Source of the DNA: Palsa-506 sp963836355
Lineage (GTDB): Bacteria; Actinomycetota; Actinomycetes; Streptosporangiales; Streptosporangiaceae
Assembly: GCA_963836355.1 (NCBI GenBank)
Contig: CAWIJO010000019.1
Coordinates: 1-64,000 of the forward strand
Direction: 5' to 3'
Length of the DNA: 64,000 nt
Part shown: piece by piece, positions 24,730 to 34,534 of the stretch
How positions within the stretch are numbered: position 1 is the stretch's first letter
How the letters are laid out: the number at the start of each line of letters is the position of its first letter
Program-made: the position numbers and the translations under genes
Notes under the pieces: generated by a model
Database searches by the model: none
What the model was told of the DNA's origin: nothing
What the model saw: the letters and a program-made list of their open reading frames with translations, nothing else

Positions 24730-25904
24730 GACGCCGGCACCACGACGCGCTGTCCGGCGGCCAGGCCCGGCCCGGTGACCTGGACCAGCCCGGCCGCGTC
24801 ATCGAACAGGCCCGGTGTCACCCGTACCAGGCGATGCCTGCCGCCTGGTACGACGACCTCCACCGCATACCCGCCCGGGCGGGCCACCAGCGCCGCCACC
24901 GGCACCGCCAGCGCGTTCTTGACCCGGGAGGTGGTGATGTTCACCGTCACCGGCGCCTGGTCCAGGTGCCCGGCCGCTCCCGGATGGCGCAGCCGCACCT
25001 GCACGCTGATCTTCGCCGAGCTGCCATGCCCGGTGGCGACCCTGCCGACCGACCAGATCACCCCCGGCGTCACCGACCCGTCCGGCAGCGTAACCGTCAC
25101 CGGATCGCCCTTGGTCACCTCCGACTGGTCGGCGGCGTCCAGGCTGATCGCCACCACCTGGCGGGCGGATGTCGCGGAAAACACCGGCCCGGATGCCGCG
25201 CCGCCCAGCGACCCGCGCACCGCGGTCACCCGCAGCGCCCGCGGCTCGAACACCGCCTGCCCCAGCGGCAGCGTCCCGGTCTGCTCCAGCCCCAGCTTCG
25301 CCTGCAGCTGCGCTAGCCCGTACCTGGTGTCCCAGGAGAAGTGATCCCAGCCCGGCCCGGCGATGTACCCGCTGCCCGAATACCCGAGCCGCACCAGGTC
25401 ACGGTTGAGCTGGGCCACATCCGCCCCGCGCATGCCCTCCGCCAGCTCCCGCCAGGCCGGCACCCTCCCGTACAGCAGGTAGGACGGCACGCCGTTATCG
25501 GTCCGGTAGAGCACCTGGCCCTGCCGGATCTCCCGGCCCGCCCGCGGCAGCCAGGTGAACCTGGCCGGCGACCCGGAACCCAGCGACCCCGGCGAGCCGG
25601 AAGAGCCGGACGATGGCACGGTCACCGGGTAGGACCCGGCATACCCCAGCGTCGCGCTCAGCGTCGTCTGCGCCGACAGCGTCTCCCGCTGCACGGTCTT
25701 GGTCGTGGTGCCATAAAGGCTGGAGGCGCTTCCCGAACCGGACGGGCCGCGGGTGCCGAACCCGCCCGCCAGCCACGCCGCGCCCGCGGCCAGTACCACC
25801 ACACCCGCTACCATGACCGTCACCCACCGGCGCCGGCCTCGCCGACCAGCGTGCTCGGCGAATTCGGTACGTTCGCTGGTCGCCGGTGTTGCGCTGGCAC
25901 TCAT
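24726..25904 (-). CDS. MacA/HlyD-like adaptor with peptidoglycan-binding-like domain
   Basis: The 392-residue protein has a membrane anchor (WVTVMVAGVVVLAAGAAWLA), a beta-barrel/lipoyl-like region (TTKTVQRETLSAQTTLSATL), then a PG_binding_1-like helix bundle (ELAEGMRGADVAQLNRDLVR, LGYSGSGYI). The C-terminal adaptor strands (VTKGDPVTVTLPDGSVTPGV, KNALAVPVAALV) follow. This fits the actinobacterial adaptor partner of MacB-like exporters. ATG 25904 has GGAG upstream. Its stop overlaps the ATPase start. Confidence 0.88.
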   Translation of the reverse strand: MSASATPATSERTEFAEHAGRRGRRRWVTVMVAGVVVLAAGAAWLAGGFGTRGPSGSGSASSLYGTTTKTVQRETLSAQTTLSATLGYAGSYPVTVPSSGSSGSPGSLGSGSPARFTWLPRAGREIRQGQVLYRTDNGVPSYLLYGRVPAWRELAEGMRGADVAQLNRDLVRLGYSGSGYIAGPGWDHFSWDTRYGLAQLQAKLGLEQTGTLPLGQAVFEPRALRVTAVRGSLGGAASGPVFSATSARQVVAISLDAADQSEVTKGDPVTVTLPDGSVTPGVIWSVGRVATGHGSSAKISVQVRLRHPGAAGHLDQAPVTVNITTSRVKNALAVPVAALVARPGGYAVEVVVPGGRHRLVRVTPGLFDDAAGLVQVTGPGLAAGQRVVVPAS

Positions 25905-25975
25905 GGCATCTCCTTCAGTGCCGTTCCGCTCCTCGTTGTACGTGGGCGACGGGTTCCATTACTTTGAGCCGCTGT

Positions 25976-26590
25976 TCAGCCGGGGTGCCCCGGGCGGGCC
26001 AGTGGCACCCCTACGCCTGGGGGCAACTGGCGCGAGCATTCGCTCATCTTGTGATCGATCTGCGGCGAATTTGGGTCGAAGCCGTGTACATGGACCAGAT
26101 TGAAACCCCAGCCCGCCGCGGAATCGTAGGTGGGGCCGGGCCAGTTCGGTAGGCCGTGGGAGCGCATGCACCGGGCGTATCGCCGCATGGCGTTCAGGTC
26201 CTCCTGCGACTGGGTCTGGGTCAGCTGGCCGCCGTTCGGGAGCAGGTGTGCGCAGGCGTTCTGGGCCGCCTGGTACCGGGAACTGCTGACCTCGAGCTGC
26301 TGCAGGCTGACCTTAGGCAACCCGTTAGCCAACTCATTGCTGCTGCTGGGGTCGGGGTACTTCGGCACCCCGTGGGAGCGCATGCAGCGGGCGTAGTCGA
26401 TCCCTGCCTGGGAGTTCGCCGACCCTCCGGCATCCGGTGAGCCGGCGGAACCGGTGGATGGCGGGCCGCCGCTGCATGCCGCTCCCAGCAGGGCCAGGGC
26501 GGCCGCGGCGATGATGGCGGCCGCGGCTCGCGCTGGCCGCGGCCGTGTCCGCCGTGGCCGGCGCATGACGCGGGCGCTGTCGTTCATCAT
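25976..26590 (-). CDS. Secreted lipoprotein with duplicated YARCMRSHG motif
   Basis: A signal peptide (RRPRRTRPRPARAAAAIIAA, then LALLGAACSGG) has its lipobox cysteine at about residue 39, so the 204-residue protein should be anchored outside the membrane. The mature part contains YARCMRSHGVPKYPDP and again YARCMRSHGLPNWPGP. Each has a Cys, His and Pro in the same spacing, plus further cysteines (QNACAHLLPNG, SECSRQLP). Proteins of this pattern accompany MacAB-type exporters in actinomycetes; their function is unknown to me. ATG 26590 follows AGGAGG at 6 bases. Confidence 0.8.
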   Translation of the reverse strand: MMNDSARVMRRPRRTRPRPARAAAAIIAAAALALLGAACSGGPPSTGSAGSPDAGGSANSQAGIDYARCMRSHGVPKYPDPSSSNELANGLPKVSLQQLEVSSSRYQAAQNACAHLLPNGGQLTQTQSQEDLNAMRRYARCMRSHGLPNWPGPTYDSAAGWGFNLVHVHGFDPNSPQIDHKMSECSRQLPPGVGVPLARPGHPG

Positions 26591-26745
26591 GCTGTTCCTC
26601 CTCAGGGGCTGGGCGGTGGCTGCGCCTGGCCGCCGGCCCGCTTCGGGACTAGCTGGTTTCGCGTTCATGGCTGCTCCGTCCGGAGTGGTCCGCGCCGGCG
26701 CGGCCCTTCTCGGTCTAGCAGGCAGCCGATGACAGGAGCCGAACA

Positions 26746-27441
26746 GTGGTTGTTAGCCGGATGTCATCGGGGCGGGCGCACAATGTGCAGGTGCGGGTGT
26801 TGGTCGTGGAGGATCACGTTGCGCTGGCTGACCGGATCGGCGAGGGCCTGCGCGATGCGGGTTTCGCCGTCGACGTGGTTTACGACGGCGCGGCAGCCCT
26901 GCAGGGCACGGCCGGCACCGGCTACGACGTGGTCGTCCTCGACCGCGACCTGCCGGCCGTGCACGGCGACCGGGTCTGCCGCGCGCTGGTGCGCGGCGGC
27001 TCGCCCAGCCGGATCCTGATGCTGACCGCGGCCGCCGGCGTCGAGGACCGGGTCGACGGGCTGGAGCTGGGCGCCGATGACTACCTCGGCAAGCCGTTCG
27101 CCTTCGGCGAGCTGATCGCGCGCATCCGGGCCCTGGGCCGGCGCGGACCCGGCTCGCCGGCGGTCGTGCAGCGCGGCGACCTGGTGGTCGATCGCGCGCG
27201 GCACCGCGCCAGCCGCGCCGGGATCCCGCTGACCCTGACCCGCAAGGAGTTCGGCGTGCTGGAGTGCCTGGCCGGCGCGGATGGCGCTGCGGTCAGCGCC
27301 GAGGAGCTGCTCGAACACGTGTGGGACGCGCACGCCGACCCGTTCAGCAACACGGTCGCGGTGACCGTCGGGAGGTTGCGGCGCAAACTCGGCGATCCGC
27401 CGCTGATCGAGACCGTGGCCGGCGTCGGCTACCGGCTGTGA
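26746..27441 (+). CDS. OmpR-family response regulator
   Basis: The 231-residue protein has a receiver domain (VRVLVVEDHVALADRIGEGL, phospho-acceptor VVVLDRDLPAVHGD, ILMLTAAAG, lysine in DDYLGKPFAF). A winged-helix DNA-binding domain follows (LTLTRKEFGVLECLAG ... LLEHVWDAHADPFSNT ... VTVGRLRRKLGDPPLIETVA). The GTG at 26746 has AGGAG 7 bases upstream; conserved sequence begins only at about residue 16, so a later GTG is possible. It is transcribed divergently from the lipoprotein-MacAB operon, its likely target, and overlaps the kinase gene. Confidence 0.92.
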   Translation: MVVSRMSSGRAHNVQVRVLVVEDHVALADRIGEGLRDAGFAVDVVYDGAAALQGTAGTGYDVVVLDRDLPAVHGDRVCRALVRGGSPSRILMLTAAAGVEDRVDGLELGADDYLGKPFAFGELIARIRALGRRGPGSPAVVQRGDLVVDRARHRASRAGIPLTLTRKEFGVLECLAGADGAAVSAEELLEHVWDAHADPFSNTVAVTVGRLRRKLGDPPLIETVAGVGYRL

Positions 27442-28655
27442 GCAGCCACCTCAGCGCCCGGTCGCGGCTGACGCTGCTGTATGCGTCGCTGTTCGCCCTC
27501 GGCGGGGCCGCGCTGGTATTGATCACCTACCTGCTGGTCGCGCACACCTTGCACCCCACCACGAGCACCAGGATCCCACGGGGGGTCCAGCAAGCGCTCG
27601 AGCAGTGCCTCCAGGCGGCGCGGACTGGCCACGCTGGCGTCATGCAGAAGTGCGCCGCGGTGTATGCCAACGGTGTCCAGGCCGGCGCCGCCGCACAGCG
27701 CAGCACGACGCTCACCCACCTGCTGACCTACTCGCTGCTCACCCTGGCCGGCACCACACTGCTCGCCGCGGCCGCGGGCTGGCTGGCCGCCGGACGCATC
27801 CTGCGGCCGGTGCACCGGCTCACCGCAGCTGCTCGCGCGGCCAGCGAGCAGGACCTGTCCCAGCGCATCGCCCTGCAGGGCCCGCGCGACGAACTGCGCG
27901 AGCTCGCCGACACCTTCGACACCATGCTCGAACGGCTCGACCGCGCGTTCACCAGCCAGCGGCAGTTCATCGCCAACGCAAGCCACGAGCTTCGCACGCC
28001 GCTGACCGTCATGCGGACCGCGATCGACGTCGTCCTCGCCAAGCCGGAACCGACCCGCGACGAGCTCGTGTCGATGGCCGCCGACGTGCGCCAGGCCGTC
28101 GATCACTGCGAGCGGCTCATCGAGGCACTGCTGGTACTGGCGCGCAACGACCAGGCGCGCGCCCTCACCGACCCGCTGGATCTGGCCGCCGTCGCCGAGG
28201 ACGCACTCGAGGGACGCACCGGCAACGGCATCACCACTACCACCGCCCTCGGCGAAGCCCCGGTGACCGGCGACGGTGTGCTGCTCGAACGGCTCGTCAA
28301 CAACCTGCTCGACAACGCCGAGCGCTACAACATCGCCGGCGGCACCGTCGCGATCTCGACCACCGCCGACAACGGCGTGTCCCTGGTGCAAGTCGTCAAC
28401 ACCGGCCAGGTCGTACCATCCGACCAGGTCGAACGGCTGTTCCTGCCGTTCACCCGGCTCGACGACCGCACCCGCCACGACGGCTTCGGCCTCGGCCTCG
28501 CCCTCGTCTCATCCATCGCCGCAGTGCACGGCGGCACCGTGCACGCCACCGCCGTCCCCGCCGGCGGCCTCGACATCACCGTCCGCCTCCCGCGACGCGA
28601 CAAACGCCGCCACCCCAGCCTCGCCCGGCAACTAGCCCGGCCCAGCAACCGCTGA
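27438..28655 (+). CDS. OmpR-partner sensor histidine kinase
   Basis: The 405-residue kinase has two membrane helices (LTLLYASLFALGGAALVLIT and LTYSLLTLAGTTLLAAAAGW) around a roughly 75-residue outer loop. HAMP (AAGRILRPVHRLTAAARAA), HisKA with FIANASHELRTPLTVM, and an ATPase domain (LVNNLLDNAERYN ... GFGLGLALVSSIAA) follow. GTG 27438 overlaps the regulator stop (GTGA). It should sense an envelope signal and control the divergent exporter operon. Confidence 0.93.
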   Translation: MSSHLSARSRLTLLYASLFALGGAALVLITYLLVAHTLHPTTSTRIPRGVQQALEQCLQAARTGHAGVMQKCAAVYANGVQAGAAAQRSTTLTHLLTYSLLTLAGTTLLAAAAGWLAAGRILRPVHRLTAAARAASEQDLSQRIALQGPRDELRELADTFDTMLERLDRAFTSQRQFIANASHELRTPLTVMRTAIDVVLAKPEPTRDELVSMAADVRQAVDHCERLIEALLVLARNDQARALTDPLDLAAVAEDALEGRTGNGITTTTALGEAPVTGDGVLLERLVNNLLDNAERYNIAGGTVAISTTADNGVSLVQVVNTGQVVPSDQVERLFLPFTRLDDRTRHDGFGLGLALVSSIAAVHGGTVHATAVPAGGLDITVRLPRRDKRRHPSLARQLARPSNR

Positions 28656-28687
28656 ATAGCATGACATTCAGTGACAGGGGGCCACCG

Positions 28688-30164
28688 ATGTCAGCTGGCA
28701 CTTCAACCGGACGCCGGGCAATGCCGGCGGCCGTGCTGCTTGACCGCCGCATCGTCCTTTCCGTCCTTTTGTTCGTGCCGGTTGCGGGTTTCGCGCTACT
28801 GCTGGTCGAGCCGGCCCTGGACGTCATGTATCACCACGATCCGATGCATTTCTGGCTGGTGCTGGCTGCGGCGCTGCTCAATGTCGGCCTGGGTTACCTG
28901 ACCAGCGGGATCGCGCGAAGGCAAGGCGACGCCAGGCTTTTCCTGGTCTCCATGGCGCTGCTGTCTGGTGCCGCGTTCCTCGGGCTGCATGCGCTGGCGA
29001 CCCCGGGAGTCCTGCTCAGCGGTTCCAACACCGGTTTCGTGGTGGCAAATCCGGTGGGCCTGCTGCTCGCCTCGGCGTTCGCCGCTGCCTCCGCACTCGC
29101 ACTCCGCAGGCCCGCCCGGCTGCTGCGATCGCAGGGCTGGATCAAGGGCGCGCACGCTGCTGCTCGCGGTCGCGGTGGCCTACGTGCTGCTGGCCGAGGC
29201 GATGATCGCGGTGACCTTCGCTGACACCTGGCACGCCGCCTGGTGGGAGTGGCATCTGCTGATGGTCGCCGCGTTTGCCACGATCGCCGTCGGGGCGCGC
29301 AATGAGTACCGTCGGGCGCGGTCGCTGGCAGGTGCGCTTGGCGGCTTTTACCTGGACAGCACGCTGGAGCAGATCGACAAGCACCGCGCGGATGCGCTGG
29401 CCAGCCTGGTCGCCGCCCTGCGGGCGGACCAGCCGCTCTCGCCCATTCTCGATCGGATCAGCAATGAGCGGGCGACCACGGAGGAGGTCGCGCTGCTGGA
29501 GCGGGCCGCCCGCCAGTTGCAGCGTACCGATGATCTGTTCCGGCCCTACATCTCGCCGCAGCTGGCTGAGGGCATCGAGGAGCACCCGGAGCTGGCCGCG
29601 CTCGGCGGCCTGGAACGCGAGGTAGGCGTCCTGTTCGCCGACCTGTCCGGGTTCACCGACTTCTCCGAGCAGCATCGCGCCGACGAGGTGATCACCATGC
29701 TGAATACCTACTGGAGCGCGGTGGTGCCAGTCGCCGCCGAGCGGGAGGGCGGCGTTATCGAGCGGTTCGCCGGCGATGCGATCATGGTCGTGTTCAACGC
29801 GGTGACAGCTCAGCCAGATCACGCGCTGCGGGCGGCCCGGGCAGCGCTGGGGATGCGTGATGAGGTGCTGCGCATCGCCCGCAGCCAGCCCGGCTGGCCG
29901 CAATTTCGCATCGGCGTCAACACTGGTCCCGCAGTGGTCGGCCACGTGGGCGCAGTGCGGATGCGCAGCTTCACCGCCGTCCGCGACACCACGAATCTCA
30001 GCGCCCGGCTGCAAGCGCAGGCACGCCCGGGTCACATCGTGATTGGCCCGGCGACCATGGCCGCGGTCGGGAAGCATGCCCAGGTGCAACGCCTCGGTCC
30101 GCTGAGCCTGAAGGGCAAGCGCAAGCCGGTGGAAGCTTTCGAGCTCGTATCGCTGTCCGGCTGA
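28688..30164 (+). pseudogene. Adenylate/guanylate cyclase with membrane N-terminus, one frameshift
   Basis: ATG 28688 (AGGGGG upstream) starts a frame with several membrane helices (RRIVLSVLLFVPVAGFALLL, HFWLVLAAALLNVGLGYLT). Near 29146, at AAGGGCG, the frame must shift by one base to continue into LLLAVAVAYVLLAEAMIAV and the class III cyclase domain. That domain reads VGVLFADLSGFTDFSEQ with its metal-binding aspartate, VIERFAGDAIMVVFN, RIGVNTGPAVVGHVG and TNLSARLQAQA. Without the correction neither part is complete. If real, it would make cAMP or act as a degenerate cyclase; R replaces the usual G in the GDxVN motif. It lies just after the kinase but is probably separate. Confidence 0.75.
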
Positions 30165-30221
30165 TCACCCGGACATGCCGGTTGCGCCGCGCGCCGTATG
30201 TAACCCAGGCCCCAGGCCCCC

Positions 30222-30249
30222 GGGCACCGGGCACCGGGCACCGGGCACC
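30222..30249. repeat. Tandem GGGCACC repeat, four copies
   Basis: Four perfect consecutive copies of the heptamer GGGCACC fill 30222-30249, between the convergent ends of the cyclase gene and the decayed permease. Such short GC tandem repeats are prone to slippage. No function is evident. Confidence 0.8.
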
Positions 30250-30255
30250 GGACAG

Positions 30256-32871
30256 CTACACCGGGAGCCGGACGGCCTCCGCTGGCGGCAGGCGCGACGC
30301 GCGCCAGGCCGGCCCCAGGGTCACCAGCAGCACCGCCAGGTAGATGAGCCCCAGGACGCCGCCGATGCTGGCCAGGTCGACGCCGAATCCGGGCCGGGAG
30401 TCACCCTGCCGGTAGAACATGTACCCCATGCTGAGCCCCGCCACGATGCCGACGGCCGCCCCGATGGTGGCGCTGACCGCCGCCTCGGTCAGCAGGCCGA
30501 CGATGATGTTCCGGCGCTGGTACCCGATGGCCCGCATGATGCCGATCACGGGCCGGCGTTCTGCCCCGGCGCGCATGGCCACGATGCCCAGGCCCAGGAT
30601 CCCGACTACCAGGCCCATCCGCATCAGCACGTCGATGACCATGATCAGCGCCCGGTCCCCCCGGGCCGCCTGGGCGAGCAGCGCCTGAACCGGAACGGCG
30701 GCCACCCCGAGGCCAGGCGACAGCCGCTCGACGGCCCGGGCCACCGCGGCGGCCCGGCCCGGATCCCGGATGCCGAGCAGCATGGTCGCCCCGAGCGGGG
30801 CGGCCCGGAACGGGGCAACGGCGGCCGCGGTCCCGAACACGCCGTCCAGCAGGCCGGCTGGCTGCGAGCCCGCAATGGTGAACGTCACCGGCCCGCGGCT
30901 GCCCTGCAGGGTAAGCCGTTGCCCGGGCGTGCCGAGGTCGGAGATGATCAGCGACGGGTCCCTGGCGACCGCTGCCCACGCCTCCCGGTCGGGTACGGAA
31001 TCGCTGCTCTCGCGCGGTTAGCCGCACTGGCGGGTGGCCAGCCATGCCGCGCGCTATCAGCAGCAGCGGGACGGACGTGCGCTCGCCGCCGGAGAACGAG
31101 TCGCTGCTTGCCACCCGGCCGGTATAGCCGCGAGTCGGTACCGTGACCGAGCGCGTGACCTCTGCTCGCACGGCGTCCGGGAGCCGGATCACAGCCGAGC
31201 CGGCCGACTGGATCCGCAGGTCATAGCCGTTTCCGAACGACTGGTAATCCGGCCGGTTGATCACGTAGAACACCGCGAACAGGGTGAGCATCGCGACGAC
31301 CACCGCGAACATCCCGGTGCTCAGGCCAGTGCGGACAGGACGCCGGGACGGGTACGCCAGCGGCGGGCGCAAGATGGCCCGCAGCCCGCCGGATGCATTG
31401 CCCAGCAGGCCGACGGCGGTCTGCCCGATGGCCAGGTTGGCGGCGGTCAAGATCGTCAGCCCGAACACCGACGTGACCGCGGCCGCCACGAGCACGCCGA
31501 TGAACGCGGTCGGGTCGGGGCCCGGTTCGGACGTGCCGATCATGGCGAGCGACCATCCGGCGAGCGCCAGCCCGGTAAGCGTGGCATGCGCCCGGGCCGC
31601 CAGCCGGGGGCGCAGCCGGGCCGCGGCCGCCAGGATCAGCAGGATCCCGCCCGCGAGCCGGGGCAGGTAGGGCTGGACCAGAGCCGCGCAGCCGGTGACC
31701 GCGCAGCCAGCCAGCCAGAGCCGCCGTGACCAGGACCACTTGCTTGGCCCGGCTGGCGGCTCGGGTAGATCGCGGATAGCCGCGGCGATGGTCATCCGGG
31801 CAGTCCGGCGAGAGGTAGCGAAGGTAACCGCCAGGGTCAGGATCGCGCCGGCCGCGAACGCCGTCACCAGGGTCGATGCCCTGAGCACGAAGGAAAACTC
31901 CGAGTAGGCGTCCGGCCCGGAGTAGGCCGCGAAGGCGCTGCCGAGACGGGCGGCCACGAGCCCGGCGGAGCGACCCGGATCTGGCGCTGCTGATCTCCCC
32001 GGCCTTGGCCTCCTGCACCTGCAGCGGAACCCGTGAGCCGAGTGCCGCGACCGCCTGCCGGACGGCCGGCACAGCCCGGCGGGCGGCGGCGAGGCTGTCC
32101 CGGATCCCGCCCGGGGCAGAGATCCACACCACGTTGACCAGGTTGGCGCCGACTATCCGCTGCGCCACGCCGAGCGGCGCGAACACCACCGGGCCCAGCG
32201 TGTAGCCGCCTGGCCCCTGCTCCCGGGCGATCCCGGCGACCCGCAGGTCAAGGCGGGCGCCGGTGCCCGTCCCGCCAGCCCGCGCTGATTGCCCGCCGGC
32301 GCCCGCCCGCACCCTTACCCGGTCGCCTGGCCGGGCACCGAGCTGGTCCGCCAGCACCCGGGATAGCAGCACGCCATCAGGTGCGAGGCCGCGCCCGACG
32401 GTCCGCTGCCCGGTGGTCAGCACGTACCCGCCGAACGGTGCCTGGGCACGCGGATCGAACCCCACCAAGGTGATCGGCGCCCCCCGCCGGGTGTCGAGGT
32501 CGGAAACGGCTGCCGTCAGGTCGATCCCGGGCGCGACGCCGTCCGTCATCCGCGCGACGGACGGCCGGGGGGGCGGCCACATCCGCCGGGAAGAACCCGC
32601 CCCCCGCCGTCACGGTGAGGTCCACCGATCCCCAGCCGCGGACCGCGAGGTCAGCCGAGGTGGCATCGACCGAGTCCGCGGCGACCAGCGCGGCGGTTAT
32701 CGCCGCGGTGCCCACCATCAGGCCGGCCACCACCAGCAGGGCCTGTCCCTTGCGGCGGGTCGCCTCGCGCACCGCCAGCTTGCCGAGGTACCGGCGGCGC
32801 CCGGCGAAGATCGCAACCGCGCCGAACCCGACGGCGAACAGCCCGGCGACGGCGAGCACGACCGGGCTCAT
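30256..32871 (-). pseudogene. FtsX-type ABC permease with three frameshifts
   Basis: Stitching three frame changes (near 32570, 31970 and 31000) gives a continuous large permease. It starts MSPVVLAVAGLFAVGFGAVA, then LAVREATRRKGQALLVVAGL, an outer domain (VDLTVTAGGGFFPADV, VLLSRVLADQLGARPGDRV), membrane segments in the middle (LVTAFAAGAILTLAVTFATS) and an FtsX C-terminus (RRPVIGIMRAIGYQRRNIIV, LIYLAVLLVTLGPAWRASRL). ATG 32871 overlaps the ATPase stop. As read, no functional protein is made. The decay or indel pattern matches that of its ATPase neighbour. Confidence 0.8.
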
Positions 32872-33649
32872 CGGGCCTTCGCCCCGGCTACCTGGCCAGC
32901 CGCTGCCGGTTCCGCGCTCCCGGCCCGGACGGCCTCAGCCCGGACAGCCTCAGCCCGGACAGCCCCGGCGGCTGGTCCCGTGTCGTCGATCTGCCCGTCG
33001 CGCATCCGGACCGTCCGGCCCGCCGCGGCCGCGATCAGCGGGTCATGGGTCACCATGACGATTGTCTGGCCCTCCCCGTTCAGCCGCTTGAACAGCGCCA
33101 TCACCGCTGCGGTGGACTCGGAGTCAAGGTTTCCGGTGGGCTCGTCCGCCCACACCACCCGCCGGGCGGTGCACCAGCGCGCGGGCCAGTGCCACCCGCT
33201 GCTGCTCGCCGCCGGACAGCTGGCCGGGCCGGTGCCGGGCCCGGTCAGCCAGCCCTACCAGGGCCAGCGTCTCCAGGGTCCTGGCCCGGACCTGCCTGCC
33301 GCGCACCCCGGCCAGCAGCAGCGGGAGCTCGACGTTCTCCGCCGCGCTGAGCACCGGCAGCAGATGAAAGGCCTGGAACACGAACCCCATGCTGCGAGCC
33401 CGGTACGCGGTCCGCTGGCTGTCCTTGAGCGCTGCCAGGTTCTGCCCGGTTACCCAGAATCTCCCCGTCATCGATGATCTCCAGGCCGGACAGGCAGTTC
33501 AGCAGCGTCGTCTTGCCCGACCCGGACGGTCCCACGATGGTCACGAGCTCGCCAGCCGAGATGTCGAGGTCAACGTCGTTGAGCGCGGCCACCGCAGTGC
33601 CGTCGCGGTAGACCTTCCGGACGCCGCGGGCCCGCACGATCACATCCAT
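32868..33649 (-). pseudogene. ABC ATPase with two frameshifts
   Basis: Pieces in three frames make a complete LolD-type ATPase: MDVIVRARGVRKVYRDGTAV with Walker A GPSGSGKTTLLNCLSG; then SMGFVFQAFHLLPVLSAAEN and signature QLSGGEQQRVALARALV; then VWADEPTGNLDSESTAAVMA and VMVTHDPLIAAA. Frame changes fall near 33470 and 33160. The C-terminus carries a short tandem repeat (AEAVRAEAVRA). It precedes and overlaps the decayed permease and follows the NarL-type two-component pair, which probably once regulated it. Confidence 0.8.
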
Positions 33650-33823
33650 TCAGCCCTGCCCTTCGCGGACGGCCGGCGGTGCGCCGGGTCACCCGAAACG
33701 CTAGGACGGCGGCGCGCCGCCAGGCACCGGGCCAGCCGCCGGGATGAGTGCGGGTGACCACCGCCGCGCATACGGTATTCCGCACCCGCCCGGCGGCCCG
33801 CACCCGCCGGGATGGCCAGGTAC

Positions 33824-34534
33824 TCAGCCGGGCGAGCGGAGGCCCGCGTCGCGCAGGAACGTCAGTACCGCGGCTACCCGCCGGTGCGCCTGCTGCTCGC
33901 TGGCCAGGTCGAGCTTGGTGAAGATCGCGTTGACGTACTTCTCTATCGACGACTCCGACAGATGCAGGTTCTGGGCGATGCCGGCATTCCCGCGTCCCTG
34001 GGCCATTTCCCGCAGCACGTCAAGCTCGCGCGGGGTGAGCCGGGCCAGCGGCGACTCGCGCAGCCTGACCCGCCGGGTGACCAGCGCATCGACGACCTGC
34101 GGGTCGATAACCGATCCTCCGGCCGCTACTTCGCGGAGCGCGGTCAGCAGCTGGCGCAGGTCACCGACACGGTCTTTCAGCAGGTAGGCGAGCCCGGAGG
34201 TGCCGTTGCGGAACAGCTCGAAGGCGTAGGACTCGTCGGCGTACTGGGAGAGGATCACGACGCCTACCCCCGGGGCCGACGCCTTGATGCTGTGTGCCGC
34301 GTCGATGCCTTCCATGGCAGGCCCGGCGGCCCGGCCGGCCGCCGAGGCCACCGGCATCCGGATGTCGGTGAGCACGGCATCGGGCCGGGTGCGGTGTACC
34401 GCGTCCAGCAGTTCTGGCGCGGAGCCCACCGCGGCCTGTACCGTCACCTGGCCAGAGTCCTCAAGTAGCCGCCGAGTTCCCTCCCGGACCAGGTAGTTGT
34501 CGTCGGCGATGACGATCCGGAGCTGCTCAGTCAT
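33824..34534 (-). CDS. NarL/LuxR-family response regulator
   Basis: The 236-residue protein has a receiver domain (LRIVIADDNYLVREGTRRLL, phospho-acceptor DAVLTDIRMP, ILSQYADESYA, LLKDRVGD) and a C-terminal LuxR helix-turn-helix (ARLTPRELDVLREMAQGRGN ... IAQNLHLSESSIEKYVNAIF). An extra insert (VASAAGRAAGPAMEG) follows the phosphorylation site, longer than usual. ATG 34534 overlaps the kinase stop. Partner of the upstream kinase; the frameshifted ABC pair downstream is the likely target. Confidence 0.93.
   Translation of the reverse strand: MTEQLRIVIADDNYLVREGTRRLLEDSGQVTVQAAVGSAPELLDAVHRTRPDAVLTDIRMPVASAAGRAAGPAMEGIDAAHSIKASAPGVGVVILSQYADESYAFELFRNGTSGLAYLLKDRVGDLRQLLTALREVAAGGSVIDPQVVDALVTRRVRLRESPLARLTPRELDVLREMAQGRGNAGIAQNLHLSESSIEKYVNAIFTKLDLASEQQAHRRVAAVLTFLRDAGLRSPG

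Noticed and set aside
30222..30249. CRISPR-like array considered for the GGGCACC repeats and the 51443-51513 repeats
   Set aside because: Units are tandem without spacers and no cas genes are present; these are simple tandem repeats.
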